A DNA stretch of 25,225 nt from Gallionella sp. UBA4737. GTDB taxonomy: Bacteria; Pseudomonadota; Gammaproteobacteria; Burkholderiales; Gallionellaceae. This document shows, in pieces, positions 1 through 8,190 of this stretch (positions are counted from its first letter, which is position 1; the number at the start of each line of letters is the position of its first letter). The position numbers and the translations under genes are program-made. The notes under the pieces were generated by a model. The model was not told the DNA's origin, did no database searches, and worked only from the letters and a program-made list of their open reading frames with translations. Location: assembly GCA_002403995.1 (NCBI GenBank), contig DHIV01000135.1:1-25225 (forward strand), written 5' to 3'.

Positions 1-26
1 ATGGGGCTCCGTCCCCATGTAATTTC
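1..26 (-). repeat. Partial copy of 66-bp palindromic repeat (copy 1, cut by window edge)
   Basis: These bases match the last 26 bases (plus-strand order) of the two complete copies at 1243-1308 and 2461-2526. This copy keeps the intact GGGGCTCCGTCCCC arm that is mutated in the other two. The remainder of the element would lie outside the window. It is followed by a 14-base tandem duplication (14-27 and 28-41). Confidence 0.75.
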
Positions 27-41
27 GCCCATGTAATTTCG
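14..41. repeat. Tandem duplication of a 14-base unit at the repeat edge
   Basis: The unit CCCATGTAATTTCG occurs twice, head to tail, at 14-27 and 28-41. The first unit is the terminal part of repeat copy 1, so the edge of the element has been duplicated once. Confidence 0.8.
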
Positions 42-93
42 AGCCTGGCCCCTTTAATTTTTCTACGATAGCGCGAGAGAAGTTCATAATAGG

Positions 94-480
94 CTACTTC
101 TTGCGACAGGCTATATAAAACAGGTATTCCTTTGCGCTGCCAAGCGGAATGGGCTTCCATTCTTCAGGTCCAGATTCAATACTAACCACTTCACCTTTGC
201 CCATGTGTCCCTTGTGTGCAGAAGTATATAGGCTTCGACTTTGCACTTTTTTACAGTCGTATTCGCTTTTTACCTTTAAGGATAAGTACGTATTGGAATT
301 TTCTGTACCAGCCGTCTTGAAGTCAAACAGATGCCACATTTCTACCCTGTTACCCGCCTTGTGAATAATGGAGGGATTGGCGTATGTGGTGATTCCACTA
401 TTGATTCCAACCTCTTTCCACTCTGCCATTACACTACTGCTCGCAACAGCCAGTAGCATCACCAAAATAACTCTACGCAT
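94..480 (-). CDS. Exported small protein, surface-adhesin protein E-like
   Basis: This is a 128-residue protein with a clear signal peptide (residues 1-19, two arginines, a hydrophobic core and cleavage after VMA). The mature part starts with W-K-E-V-G and resembles the surface-adhesin protein E family: one small beta-rich domain with two cysteines, near residue 76 and near the C terminus, that could form a disulfide. Proteins of this kind are usually periplasmic or surface-attached and poorly characterised in environmental bacteria, so an adhesive function is not shown. The start is supported by a GGGAGAG ribosome-binding site five bases upstream of the ATG. It lies in the AT-rich accessory block, on the same strand as its neighbours. 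Confidence 0.65.
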   Translation of the reverse strand: MRRVILVMLLAVASSSVMAEWKEVGINSGITTYANPSIIHKAGNRVEMWHLFDFKTAGTENSNTYLSLKVKSEYDCKKVQSRSLYTSAHKGHMGKGEVVSIESGPEEWKPIPLGSAKEYLFYIACRKK

Positions 481-652
481 TTCAACTCTCCCAATCAGAA
501 ACCAACATCCAATTCAGTGCAGGCAACCGATCCATGCTTCGGCCACTTTTCAAGGTAATCGTTGACTGATCCTATTGTCTATCTGCACGTCTTGATGAGT
601 GAGGGCAAGTGAGGGCCTGATCTTTGTTCTATCATTAATCCGTTCGCACTCA

Positions 653-1237
653 TCAATTCAATTCAGCAAAGGGGTCATTATCTAGTGGTTTAGCGGTTGA
701 GGAAAAAGAAACATCCTTCCACGAAGAAGGTTTGCCGAGTATCGTAACTAAATCTGAACATTCTGAACCCGCAGAAGACGGATAGAACAAGGTGATGCTT
801 TCGCGAGGTTTTACCGTGATCTTGTACGCGTAAACTTGCTGTTTGTTGAAGTCGCACTGAGTACCCGGAGCTGGCGCTGGTGCAGTTCTCAAACGAACGA
901 AAGTGATGGTTTTGTCTCCCGTTACATTTGTGTACTTCATTGAATGAAAACCATCGTCCCCATACTGAAAATTACCACCCCTATACATTCCGCCACTCTC
1001 GATAGCCTCTCCGTATTCCTTCGCCAATTCGCGTAGCCGTCCATCTTTGTATTCATCATATTTTGCTAGGCATGCCATTCGTATCTGCCTAGCAGCGAGA
1101 TCACTCGATATACCCTTCATGCCGTTGATGATGCAGTCGTTAAAGTCGAAAGCAACTGCGGGGCTTGCAGTAAAACAGGCCAGCAATGCCACAAAAAATC
1201 GCACGTGCGTAAGAATTTTCACTTTGCAGCCTTTCAT
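653..1237 (-). CDS. Exported hypothetical protein
   Basis: I do not recognise this 194-residue protein. The N terminus has a signal peptide (hydrophobic stretch around residues 11-28 ending in SPAVA), so export to the periplasm is likely. The mature part contains a short helical region rich in charged residues, then a mixed beta region with a proline-alanine stretch near residue 120. There are several cysteines. A GTG codon at 1222, five codons in, is preceded by AAAGG at good spacing and is a plausible alternative start; the ATG at 1237 has no visible ribosome-binding site and sits six bases from the 66-bp repeat, so the true upstream region may have been replaced by the repeat. Confidence 0.5.
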   Translation of the reverse strand: MKGCKVKILTHVRFFVALLACFTASPAVAFDFNDCIINGMKGISSDLAARQIRMACLAKYDEYKDGRLRELAKEYGEAIESGGMYRGGNFQYGDDGFHSMKYTNVTGDKTITFVRLRTAPAPAPGTQCDFNKQQVYAYKITVKPRESITLFYPSSAGSECSDLVTILGKPSSWKDVSFSSTAKPLDNDPFAELN

Positions 1238-1242
1238 AAAAA

Positions 1243-1308
1243 AGTGATATAGGGACGGAGCCCAATTGATTTTGTGAAAAGAATGGGGCTACGTCCCCAT
1301 GTAATTTC
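1243..1308 (-). repeat. 66-bp palindromic REP/MITE-like repeat (copy 2)
   Basis: This is 63 of 66 bases identical to the copy at 2461-2526. The arms 1252-1263 (GGGACGGAGCCC) and 1286-1297 pair at 11 of 12 positions around a 22-base loop, and the second arm can also fold on itself as ATGGGG..CCCCAT. No transposase is present. The element supplies the last two bases of the stop codon of the gene ending at 1307. Confidence 0.75.
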
Positions 1309-2308
1309 ATCCAATACCCTCGGTCGTCTCGATAATGAGGCTTGAGATGCCGCCGGTGGGCTGATCACGTTGTTCATTTGGGGGCGTGTTCGAGTCGTCA
1401 CCGTCCCCCTGCGAGATGGGTACTGCGCCGAAGTAGCGTTCGAGCAGTGATGCTCTAGCCGCCTTAGCTGCAATGCCGGTCTGACCTCCATCGTCATACA
1501 TCAGCATTAGCCCTGGTTCTGCGGTGAATGCATGAGTGATTCGTGGTGTAGCGCCTCGACCGATATTTGCGCGCCTGTAAGTGCGCTGCCCAGTTATTTG
1601 CAGTAGTTCCTGAATCGTCCGGGACCAGTCGTCCTTGGGCTTTCCCAACTGAAACGGCCGGCCGTCTTTGTTGAGGAGCATGTCCCCTAGCAAACGTGCG
1701 AGAGAACGATCGGCAGTCAGTTGCTGTTCTGCCGGGCTCGCAGCCCAAGGGCACTGGTCGGCCCACGTGATCTGCTCAGGGTATGCATGTCCATCGTGCA
1801 CCAAAGCATAGCGCGAACCCTTGCCATGCTCTTTGAGGTCACGTAGTCCTGACGGAAGGCCTCCAGTGACAAACTCAAATGGGGGCCACTGGCTGAATAG
1901 GTGAAGCTGAGCATCTGAAGAGGAAAGCCGATGAGTGGAGCCACTCGACATCTTTGCTTGTAGCAATATCGCTCGCGCTGATACACGTCCGGCTTTAGTG
2001 TGCTGATGAACGATGAGCAAATCAGCGAGCTCGATTTGGCTAGGTGGAGAGCCAAACGAAACCTGAGGGTGTCCGTGGCAGAAAACACCCGAGAGTTTCA
2101 AACGCACGCCCTTTGTTTGGAGCAATGGAACCCATCGATCCGCCAAGAATGGTATTCCATTTGTTACCAATGTCGCGACGTAGTCTTCTTCACGGGCGGC
2201 ACTCTTGGCAAGACAACCTGCGAGATTGTGTGAGTGCCAGATTGCGGCGTTTGCACCTGAATATAGGCTTTCGCGTTCGTGCGTTGCTAGGAGAGTTGCG
2301 AGTGGCAT
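1307..2308 (-). CDS. Hypothetical protein with possible PD-(D/E)xK nuclease core
   Basis: This 333-residue protein is not a named family to me. Residues 93-119 read E-L-A-D (E93, D96), a beta strand, about 15 residues, a second hydrophobic strand and Q117-A-K119. That arrangement fits the D...(E/Q)xK catalytic core of restriction-endonuclease-fold nucleases, and the acidic helix near residues 36-48 (E40, E41) could give the upstream glutamate. The remaining 200 residues show no motif I know. The gene begins 17 bases beyond the attC-like site, with only a short leader, as expected for an integron cassette gene in this orientation. Its TGA stop is completed by the inserted 66-bp repeat, so the last residues may not be original. 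A nuclease role is inference. Confidence 0.5.
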   Translation of the reverse strand: MPLATLLATHERESLYSGANAAIWHSHNLAGCLAKSAAREEDYVATLVTNGIPFLADRWVPLLQTKGVRLKLSGVFCHGHPQVSFGSPPSQIELADLLIVHQHTKAGRVSARAILLQAKMSSGSTHRLSSSDAQLHLFSQWPPFEFVTGGLPSGLRDLKEHGKGSRYALVHDGHAYPEQITWADQCPWAASPAEQQLTADRSLARLLGDMLLNKDGRPFQLGKPKDDWSRTIQELLQITGQRTYRRANIGRGATPRITHAFTAEPGLMLMYDDGGQTGIAAKAARASLLERYFGAVPISQGDGDDSNTPPNEQRDQPTGGISSLIIETTEGIG

Positions 2309-2324
2309 GATGGGCTCTTGTGAG

Positions 2325-2384
2325 GCCTAACGTGGAGCTAAGGGGCGCGCTTTAGCGCGTCCCGCTTGAGCGCAGGGTTAGAGC
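2325..2384 (-). other. attC-like integron recombination site
   Basis: Read on the minus strand, the site has CTCTAAC (2377-2383, six of seven matches to the R'' consensus RYYYAAC) and ends with GTTAGGC (2325-2331, full match to the R' consensus GTTRRRY). Between them is an imperfect palindrome: 2342-2350 pairs with 2355-2363, and a second helix (about 2335-2341 with 2366-2373) has an unpaired G at 2368, resembling the extrahelical bases of attC sites. The length of about 60 bases fits. No integrase gene and no second attC was found in the window. Confidence 0.6.
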
Positions 2385-2460
2385 GCGGACGATAAATACC
2401 AGCCAGCTTCCGTGCAATGTGGGCAACAGCAAGCCCAACAAAGAAGGTGACTGCCCCTGA
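2338..2460 (-). pseudogene. C-terminal remnant of a small membrane protein ending inside attC
   Basis: The open frame runs from the edge of the 66-bp repeat to a stop inside the attC-like site. It encodes a hydrophobic segment (GAVTFFVGLAVAHIA) followed by a basic tail ending ALKRDALKRAP. Such tails arise when a cassette gene reads through its attC. The upstream part of the frame is repeat sequence, so the original N terminus appears to have been lost when the repeat inserted. The protein family is unknown. Confidence 0.35.
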
Positions 2461-2526
2461 AGTGATATAGGGACGGAGCCCAATTGATTTTGTGAAAAGT
2501 ATGGGGCTCCTTCCCCATGTAATTTC
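2461..2526 (-). repeat. 66-bp palindromic REP/MITE-like repeat (copy 3)
   Basis: This copy differs from copy 2 at three positions. The arms 2470-2481 and 2504-2515 form the same long hairpin with one mismatch. It lies between the stop of the metallopeptidase-fusion gene and the attC-like site. Confidence 0.75.
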
Positions 2527-2542
2527 TGTAATTGTCAACAAA

Positions 2543-3949
2543 TTAGTAATCGAGTAAGTTCAGTTCTTCCAACCGAATAGCCATTGCTTCAACTGAGACT
2601 TGGAACTGCTTAGAAATAGAAATAAAGTGTTTGCCATTGAAAAATTCGGAGGAAGCGAGTAGCCGAGCGAGGCCTCTTTTATCCCTACACTTCTCGCGTA
2701 GAGCCTCAGGAGACTTTTCATTTAGAGCAAAAGCTGTTTCCTCATTGACTATAAACTGTTCTGTTAAGAATAGCTGCTTAAAAGCTCTAACAATTTGCTT
2801 CTTTGGCATTAAAAAGTACGTCGCAAATTTGTCAGCTTGTAACTCTTCGAGAGGGCGTGAACCCGAAATTATTGAGCCATCAAGTGGCCTATCACGGTGA
2901 AGCACTATTTGATTGTGCAACAAAGCGTGCCCCAGTTCGTGAGCAGCGGTAAAATTTTGGACTTCTATTGGGAACTGTTCGGATATAGACACAAATTTGA
3001 ATTTTTGGTCAATTTGACCAGCTACCTCTACAAGAATCCCATTAACCTGATGTGTGCCAAGGCTTGAGGAGCGATCAATTTGATATTGTAAATTTTTGAA
3101 TACTTCTTCTGGCCTCAAAATACTTACTGGATTTGTTGGCACATTATATTTCCAAATGAGTTCTCGATTTTTCCACATAGTTAATTGAAGACTGGTAGCA
3201 ATATCTTCGATATCCTTATTCGAAATTTTTTTCTTGCTCTTTGCTACTGTCGTGATTTCTTTAAGCTTTAAAGAAAAGCTATTTTTCATCTGAGAAAGAG
3301 AATTTAGAGTATTAAAGCGTTCCATTATTTTCGCAGATAGTAATTCGTGGCTGGACCGTATGGATGCACTTCGGCTTCTAATGCTTTCTGTAAATTCATC
3401 GCTAAGTAAGGAGAGTAGGTTTAAATCAATGATAAATAAACATCCTGATATCGCGGAAATTGCAGAACTCATTGCAACTCCTGAATCACCACGCGCGGAT
3501 TTGAAACCCATGTCGAATACATCCATAGCGAACTGAGCAAGCTCCGTGCATAGATTCGCGATTTCAACAGGTAATTCTGTTGCTAGTTTAAGTTCACGCA
3601 AAGCGTCTTCGTTCAAACTTTGTTTTTCAATTAAATTACTTGAGTTTTCGCGTGCCTGACGAAGCCTGATGACTTTGTCGAATTGCGTAGAGTCTTTTTG
3701 AAACAACTTTTCAAGAGCAGGGTATATTCTGCTTTCAATTTCGGAGTCTATCCTAAGAAGGACCGGAAGTTTTTCGTTGTAATACGGGTTTTGCGTTCTC
3801 GTATTTGTGAGATTGATTACTGTCCTAATCAACTGTGCAGACAACATTCCTTGTAGAGCTGCAGCACTACCAGAACCGGGTTTGTGGCTTCCAGCACCAA
3901 ATTTCTGAAGCAGTTCCCCAGCGGAGATGTCTTTTAAAAGTATGTCCAT
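2543..3949 (-). CDS. Cyclodeaminase-like domain fused to ImmA/IrrE (M78) metallopeptidase
   Basis: This 468-residue protein has two recognisable parts. Residues 8-50 (LLQKFGAG..KPGSGSAAALQGMLSAQL) and 154-179 (GDSGVAMSSAISAISG..IIDLNL) match the conserved glycine-rich helix and late helix of the formiminotransferase-cyclodeaminase C-terminal (FTCD_C) helical bundle. Residues about 255-468 resemble ImmA/IrrE peptidases: HELGH at 337-341, the third metal ligand E369 in EELQAD, FATYFLMP, and a C-terminal helical segment with VSVEAMAIRLEELNLL at 451-466. Both metal-binding motifs are intact, so proteolysis is plausible; the cyclodeaminase site is less certain. ImmA/IrrE enzymes usually cleave a repressor, but no HTH repressor lies next to it. 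There is no strong ribosome-binding site. The gene is notably AT-rich and lies 50 bases after the nrdJ stop, suggesting transfer. Confidence 0.75.
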   Translation of the reverse strand: MDILLKDISAGELLQKFGAGSHKPGSGSAAALQGMLSAQLIRTVINLTNTRTQNPYYNEKLPVLLRIDSEIESRIYPALEKLFQKDSTQFDKVIRLRQARENSSNLIEKQSLNEDALRELKLATELPVEIANLCTELAQFAMDVFDMGFKSARGDSGVAMSSAISAISGCLFIIDLNLLSLLSDEFTESIRSRSASIRSSHELLSAKIMERFNTLNSLSQMKNSFSLKLKEITTVAKSKKKISNKDIEDIATSLQLTMWKNRELIWKYNVPTNPVSILRPEEVFKNLQYQIDRSSSLGTHQVNGILVEVAGQIDQKFKFVSISEQFPIEVQNFTAAHELGHALLHNQIVLHRDRPLDGSIISGSRPLEELQADKFATYFLMPKKQIVRAFKQLFLTEQFIVNEETAFALNEKSPEALREKCRDKRGLARLLASSEFFNGKHFISISKQFQVSVEAMAIRLEELNLLDY

Positions 3950-3999
3950 ATAGATATGTGTCTTAATTTTCTATTGAGTCATATTCATAAGAAAGCGAG

Positions 4000-6900
4000 T
4001 TACCCGCACGCCCCGATCGCCCCGCAACTGGTGCAGAACTCGCAGCCGTCCTTCTTGATCAGCGTGGCGTTGCCGCATTCTTTACAGTGCTTGCCGGCCA
4101 GTGTCTTGGGTCCGGCGGCTTTGCTTTTCTTCTTCGGGACTTCCATCACGCCCATGTGCTGTATCGGAAAGCCGTTCTCGTCCAGGATGCCGAGCATCGC
4201 ATAACGGTGGATGATCAGTTTGGCGACGTAGGAAACCGTCGAGGGGTAGCTTTCCATCTTGATGCCGCCGGGCACGCGTGCCATGAAGTCGCCGAGCGGT
4301 TCGCCGAAGTTGAGCAGCTTGCGCAGCTTCATGCCTATCCAGGCCGGATCGATGACGCGCATGTCCAGGCTCAACACCTTGCACAATCCGTCGAGGGCGC
4401 GCGGATAGACGCCGGCCAGCCACATCGAGTAGGGGCGGCGCTGCCCGTCCGGCAACACCAGTTCCTTCAGTCCCAGCACGAAGTCGTCGCCGCTGCCCAC
4501 ATTGGAAATATCCACCGTCCAGCTCATCGTGCCATCGGTGCCGGTCTTGGGTTCCTTCTTTGCGAACAGCGCGTCCATCATCGGCGTGGCTGCGTCGGCA
4601 CTGGCTTCCAGCGCGCCCAATTCTTCGATGCGGTATTTCAGCAGATGCGCGAATGCGGAAACCAGGCTAGGCATGCGTTTCACTTCGCCGTCGGGCGGCA
4701 TCGGCATGTCGAACGCGTCGTCGCCGGCGGTCTTCATCAGCATCTCCAGCTTCATGCGCACCCACACCGGATCGCTGGTGCGCATGTCCATAGACAGGGA
4801 CTTTGCCAGCGCACCGAGTCCGCGCGGCTGCTCCGAGCCGTTCACCCAGACCTCGAACGGATGATTGTGGCCATTGGTGGTGTGCGAAACGAAGGTGACG
4901 AAACTGCCGAGCGGATGCTTCACCACCTGGGAGACCCAGCCCTCGCTGCCGTTCGGCAATTCCGGGCGGCCCGGCCAGCGCAATGAAGCGAGCGCGGGTT
5001 TCGGTGTCGCTTCCAGCACGATGCGCCTGTCCTGGTCGAACACCAGGTCCTGCGGCTGTTCCTCTTCGGTTTTTGCCTGCTTGATTTCCGGCGTGACCGA
5101 TAACACCGAGCCCAGTACATTGTTCGGGCGATAGGTCGCCAGGCCCTTCAGTCCGGCTTTCCACGCTTCGGTATAGAGATGCTTGAAATCCTCGTAGGGA
5201 TAGTCGGCGGGCACGTTGACGGTCTTGCTGATCGAGGTGTCGATGAACGGCGCGACGGCTGCCACCATCTTCATGTGATCGAGCGCGGAGATCTCCAGTG
5301 CGGTGACGAACGCCGGCGGCAGCTTGTTCATGTCGCCGCCCATATGCTTGTACATGCGCCAGGCGTGATCTTCCACCGCGTAATCCTTGGTGCCGCCTTC
5401 GGCCATGCGTTTCTTGCGCGTATAGAACCACGAGAAGGCCGGCTCGATGCCGTTCGAGGCGTTGTCCGCGAATGCGAGAGAGATGGTCCCGGTCGGCGCG
5501 ATCGACAACAGGTGGCTGTTGCGCAGGCCATGCGTGCGTATCTTGTCCTTGATCTGATCGGGCAGACGCGAGGCGAAGCGCGGTGCGGCGAGATATTGAT
5601 TCGCATCCAGCAGCGGGAACGCACCGCGTTCGATGGCCAGATCCACAGAGGCGAGATACGACTCGTCGCGCATGATGCGCGTGATGTCCCTGGCAAACGC
5701 GCGCGCCTCGTCGGTGTCGTAGCGCAAGCCCAGCATCACCAGCGTGTCGCCCAACCCGGTGTAGCCCAGCCCGATGCGGCGCTTGTTCTGCGCTTCCTGT
5801 TGCTGTTCCGGCAGCGGCCAGGCGGTGACATCCAGCACGTTGTCCAGCATGCGCACCGAGGTGCGCACCAGTTGCTTGAACGGTTCGTGGTCGAAGCTGG
5901 CATGCGCGGTGAACGGGTCCTTCACCATGCGCGTCAGGTCGATAGAGCCCAGGCAGCAGCAGCCGTAAGGGGGGAGGGGTTGTTCGGCGCAGTTGTGGAC
6001 ATACAGGCCATTGGCATCGAAAGCATGTACCTCGGCAACGGTCACGTCATACACATCTTCCACGCCATCCTCTTCCAGTGACAGCACGGTTGCGACGAAA
6101 CGTTCGGTATTAGGCTTGCGCTGATAGTTAGCCAGCAAGCCATTCAGCTTGTCCATCTTGTCGCTATCCGCAAAGCCGATCAGTTCGGCATAACGCACTA
6201 TGTTCTCGCCGCTGATGATGAGTTCATGCAGTGCCTGGCAGGGATATTCTTTTGCGCCACCCTTGCCGTCGGGTAATGACTTCATACCACCGGGGCGGCG
6301 ATTTTGATAGATAGTGGAAATGATGCCGAGACGTTGCAACATGCGCTGCACGGCCTCCAGGTTGCCGAGGTCGATCTGCGTCAGCCGGATACTGATGCCT
6401 TTTTCCTGCGAGCCTTGCACCGAACCATCGGCATCGAACATGCCGCGCAATACGCCGCGATAGAAATCGGACGAGCCTGTTTCCATTGCCGCAGTGAAGC
6501 GCTTGTTGCCGGGAGTAAGACCCAGCTCCAGTGCTAGCGTGCGTAACGCGCCTGTCGCCAGACGATATTCGCCGCGGCCTGCAACAGGTTTTTGCCAGCC
6601 GTTGAAATCGGCGCGGTGCGGCAACGAGCGCGCCGCTTGTTCAGCAGCATGCATGACACCGGCAACCCCGGCGGATGGAAGCATGTCGCCTTGATATATG
6701 TCTCTGGCATTGGCGACTTTCAACGCGACGGTATCCCAAACGCTCAGCACCGCTTTGTCGTTCTTGAGCGTGCCATCGCCGATCAGCAGGCCGATCAGGT
6801 AGCCTTCGTCTTCATTGTGCGCGCCGTTCCACTTGCTCATGGCACGATGATCGTGCAACACGATTTGATCGTCGCTGCGCAGTTCACCGGCCTTGACCCA

Positions 6901-8142
6901 TTCCGTTTCGCGTAGATAACGCGTCATGCGCGAGACGCGCAACACCGGATGGTCGGCGGTAAGCCGCAATGAATGGCCTTCGGCGGTTTTCAGGCGCAAC
7001 ACCGGCTTGACGCCGGTGTGAAAGAAACCTTGCGATTCGGTGGGATAAGATTTGCCGTCGACTACGGCAGAAAATGTTTCGCCGATCAGATTGCGTACCT
7101 GGCGCGCGCCCCGGTCTGTCATCACCCAGGCATCGGCGGTGACGCAGGGATTGGTCGCCTCGATCTCCTCGCAGTAAGACAGGTTGTTATCGCGGTTCAT
7201 CAAGTCGATGAACAGCACGCCCGGTTCGGCGTGGTCGTAGGTGCTCTCCATGATCTGCTTCCACAGGTCGGCGGCCTGCACTTTGCGATATACCCACTTG
7301 CCGTCGGCACGGCGTGTCGCACCCAGCTCCTTGAGCGTGGCACCGGGTTCTGCGCTGTGCACCAGCTCGAACGACTGGTTGTTCTCGACGGCGTGCATCA
7401 ACGCATCGGTCACGCCGACCGAGATGTTGAAGTTGCGCAGGTCGCCCTGATCCTTGGCGTGGATGAAGCGCTCGATGTCGGGATGGTCGCAGCGCAGCAC
7501 GCCCATCTGCGCGCCGCGCCGCGCACCGGCCGATTCGACGGTCTCGCAGGAGCGGTCAAACACGCGCATGTAGGAGATCGGCCCGCTGGCACGGGAATTG
7601 GTGCCCTTGACCTGGGCGCCCTCGGGGCGGATGGACGAAAAATCGTAGCCCACGCCGCCGCCGCGCCGCATGGTCTCGGCGGCCTGTTGCAGCGCATCAT
7701 AGATGCCGGGCTTGCCGTCATTGATCCCGGAGATCGAATCACCCACCGGTTGCACGAAACAGTTGATCAGGGTGGCCTGGTTTTTCAATCCGGCTGCGGA
7801 GTTGATGCGGCCGGCAGGCACGAAACCGTTCTGCTGCGCCTGGAAAAACTCCTCTTCCCATCGGGCGCGCTGATCCGGTTTCTCGGCCTGGGCCAGACCG
7901 CGCGCCACGCGGCGGCGCACATCCTCGACCGAGTGTTCGCCCGGCTCGGCGTATTTTTCCAGCAATACTTCGGTGCTGATCTCTTGTGTCATTGGAGTGC
8001 TTCCTTCAATCGCTGAATTCTCCGCTATTTTATGGGTGATTTCGCCAAGTATCTGCTGCGCGGATACGGGTTTTTCGAAATCGCTGCCGGTGGATGACGA
8101 GCCGGTGGATGATGAGTGAGCAACGCTTTCGATTTCTAACAT
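4000..8142 (-). CDS. nrdJ: Adenosylcobalamin-dependent ribonucleotide reductase with intein
   Basis: This class II enzyme reduces ribonucleotides to deoxyribonucleotides using coenzyme B12. The ATG at 8142 is preceded by AGGGAG seven bases away; a TTG 13 codons upstream has no such signal. The product has 1380 residues including a 385-residue intein. The extein carries a redox cysteine (LINCF, C128), the active-site N-P-C-A-E motif (N331, C718 and E720, split by the intein), the PTGTISL loop, two copies of a TSCPD-type domain (about 1068-1176 and 1205-1318), and a C-terminal cysteine-rich zinc-ribbon-like tail (1353-1380) with CxxC pairs for reductant transfer. No N-terminal ATP-cone is evident. 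It is apparently monocistronic or followed by the accessory gene at 2543-3949. Confidence 0.93.
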   Translation of the reverse strand: MLEIESVAHSSSTGSSSTGSDFEKPVSAQQILGEITHKIAENSAIEGSTPMTQEISTEVLLEKYAEPGEHSVEDVRRRVARGLAQAEKPDQRARWEEEFFQAQQNGFVPAGRINSAAGLKNQATLINCFVQPVGDSISGINDGKPGIYDALQQAAETMRRGGGVGYDFSSIRPEGAQVKGTNSRASGPISYMRVFDRSCETVESAGARRGAQMGVLRCDHPDIERFIHAKDQGDLRNFNISVGVTDALMHAVENNQSFELVHSAEPGATLKELGATRRADGKWVYRKVQAADLWKQIMESTYDHAEPGVLFIDLMNRDNNLSYCEEIEATNPCVTADAWVMTDRGARQVRNLIGETFSAVVDGKSYPTESQGFFHTGVKPVLRLKTAEGHSLRLTADHPVLRVSRMTRYLRETEWVKAGELRSDDQIVLHDHRAMSKWNGAHNEDEGYLIGLLIGDGTLKNDKAVLSVWDTVALKVANARDIYQGDMLPSAGVAGVMHAAEQAARSLPHRADFNGWQKPVAGRGEYRLATGALRTLALELGLTPGNKRFTAAMETGSSDFYRGVLRGMFDADGSVQGSQEKGISIRLTQIDLGNLEAVQRMLQRLGIISTIYQNRRPGGMKSLPDGKGGAKEYPCQALHELIISGENIVRYAELIGFADSDKMDKLNGLLANYQRKPNTERFVATVLSLEEDGVEDVYDVTVAEVHAFDANGLYVHNCAEQPLPPYGCCCLGSIDLTRMVKDPFTAHASFDHEPFKQLVRTSVRMLDNVLDVTAWPLPEQQQEAQNKRRIGLGYTGLGDTLVMLGLRYDTDEARAFARDITRIMRDESYLASVDLAIERGAFPLLDANQYLAAPRFASRLPDQIKDKIRTHGLRNSHLLSIAPTGTISLAFADNASNGIEPAFSWFYTRKKRMAEGGTKDYAVEDHAWRMYKHMGGDMNKLPPAFVTALEISALDHMKMVAAVAPFIDTSISKTVNVPADYPYEDFKHLYTEAWKAGLKGLATYRPNNVLGSVLSVTPEIKQAKTEEEQPQDLVFDQDRRIVLEATPKPALASLRWPGRPELPNGSEGWVSQVVKHPLGSFVTFVSHTTNGHNHPFEVWVNGSEQPRGLGALAKSLSMDMRTSDPVWVRMKLEMLMKTAGDDAFDMPMPPDGEVKRMPSLVSAFAHLLKYRIEELGALEASADAATPMMDALFAKKEPKTGTDGTMSWTVDISNVGSGDDFVLGLKELVLPDGQRRPYSMWLAGVYPRALDGLCKVLSLDMRVIDPAWIGMKLRKLLNFGEPLGDFMARVPGGIKMESYPSTVSYVAKLIIHRYAMLGILDENGFPIQHMGVMEVPKKKSKAAGPKTLAGKHCKECGNATLIKKDGCEFCTSCGAIGACG
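5992..7146 (-). mobile_element. Intein with LAGLIDADG homing endonuclease inside nrdJ
   Basis: The intein starts at C333 of the 8142-start protein (CVTADAWVMTDRG, splicing block A) and ends at N717 (VYDVTVAEVHAF..LYVHN, blocks F and G), followed by extein +1 Cys718. Block B is LRLTADHPV with the conserved threonine and histidine. Two DOD endonuclease motifs are present, YLIGLLIGDG (residues 448-457) and FYRGVLRGMFDADG (560-573), both with their aspartates. All residues needed for self-splicing appear intact and the endonuclease may be active. The insertion is after the T-N-P of TNP|CAEQ, directly before the radical-bearing cysteine. Confidence 0.93.
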
Positions 8143-8190
8143 GTGATTACTCCCTTTGATACGCGGGATACTTTGTCCCAAAAAAGCAAA

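Noticed and set aside
1234..1497. A minus-strand frame of 87 codons containing the repeat.
   Set aside because: Its C-terminal part is translation of the 66-bp repeat and the rest overlaps the larger nuclease-like gene in another frame.
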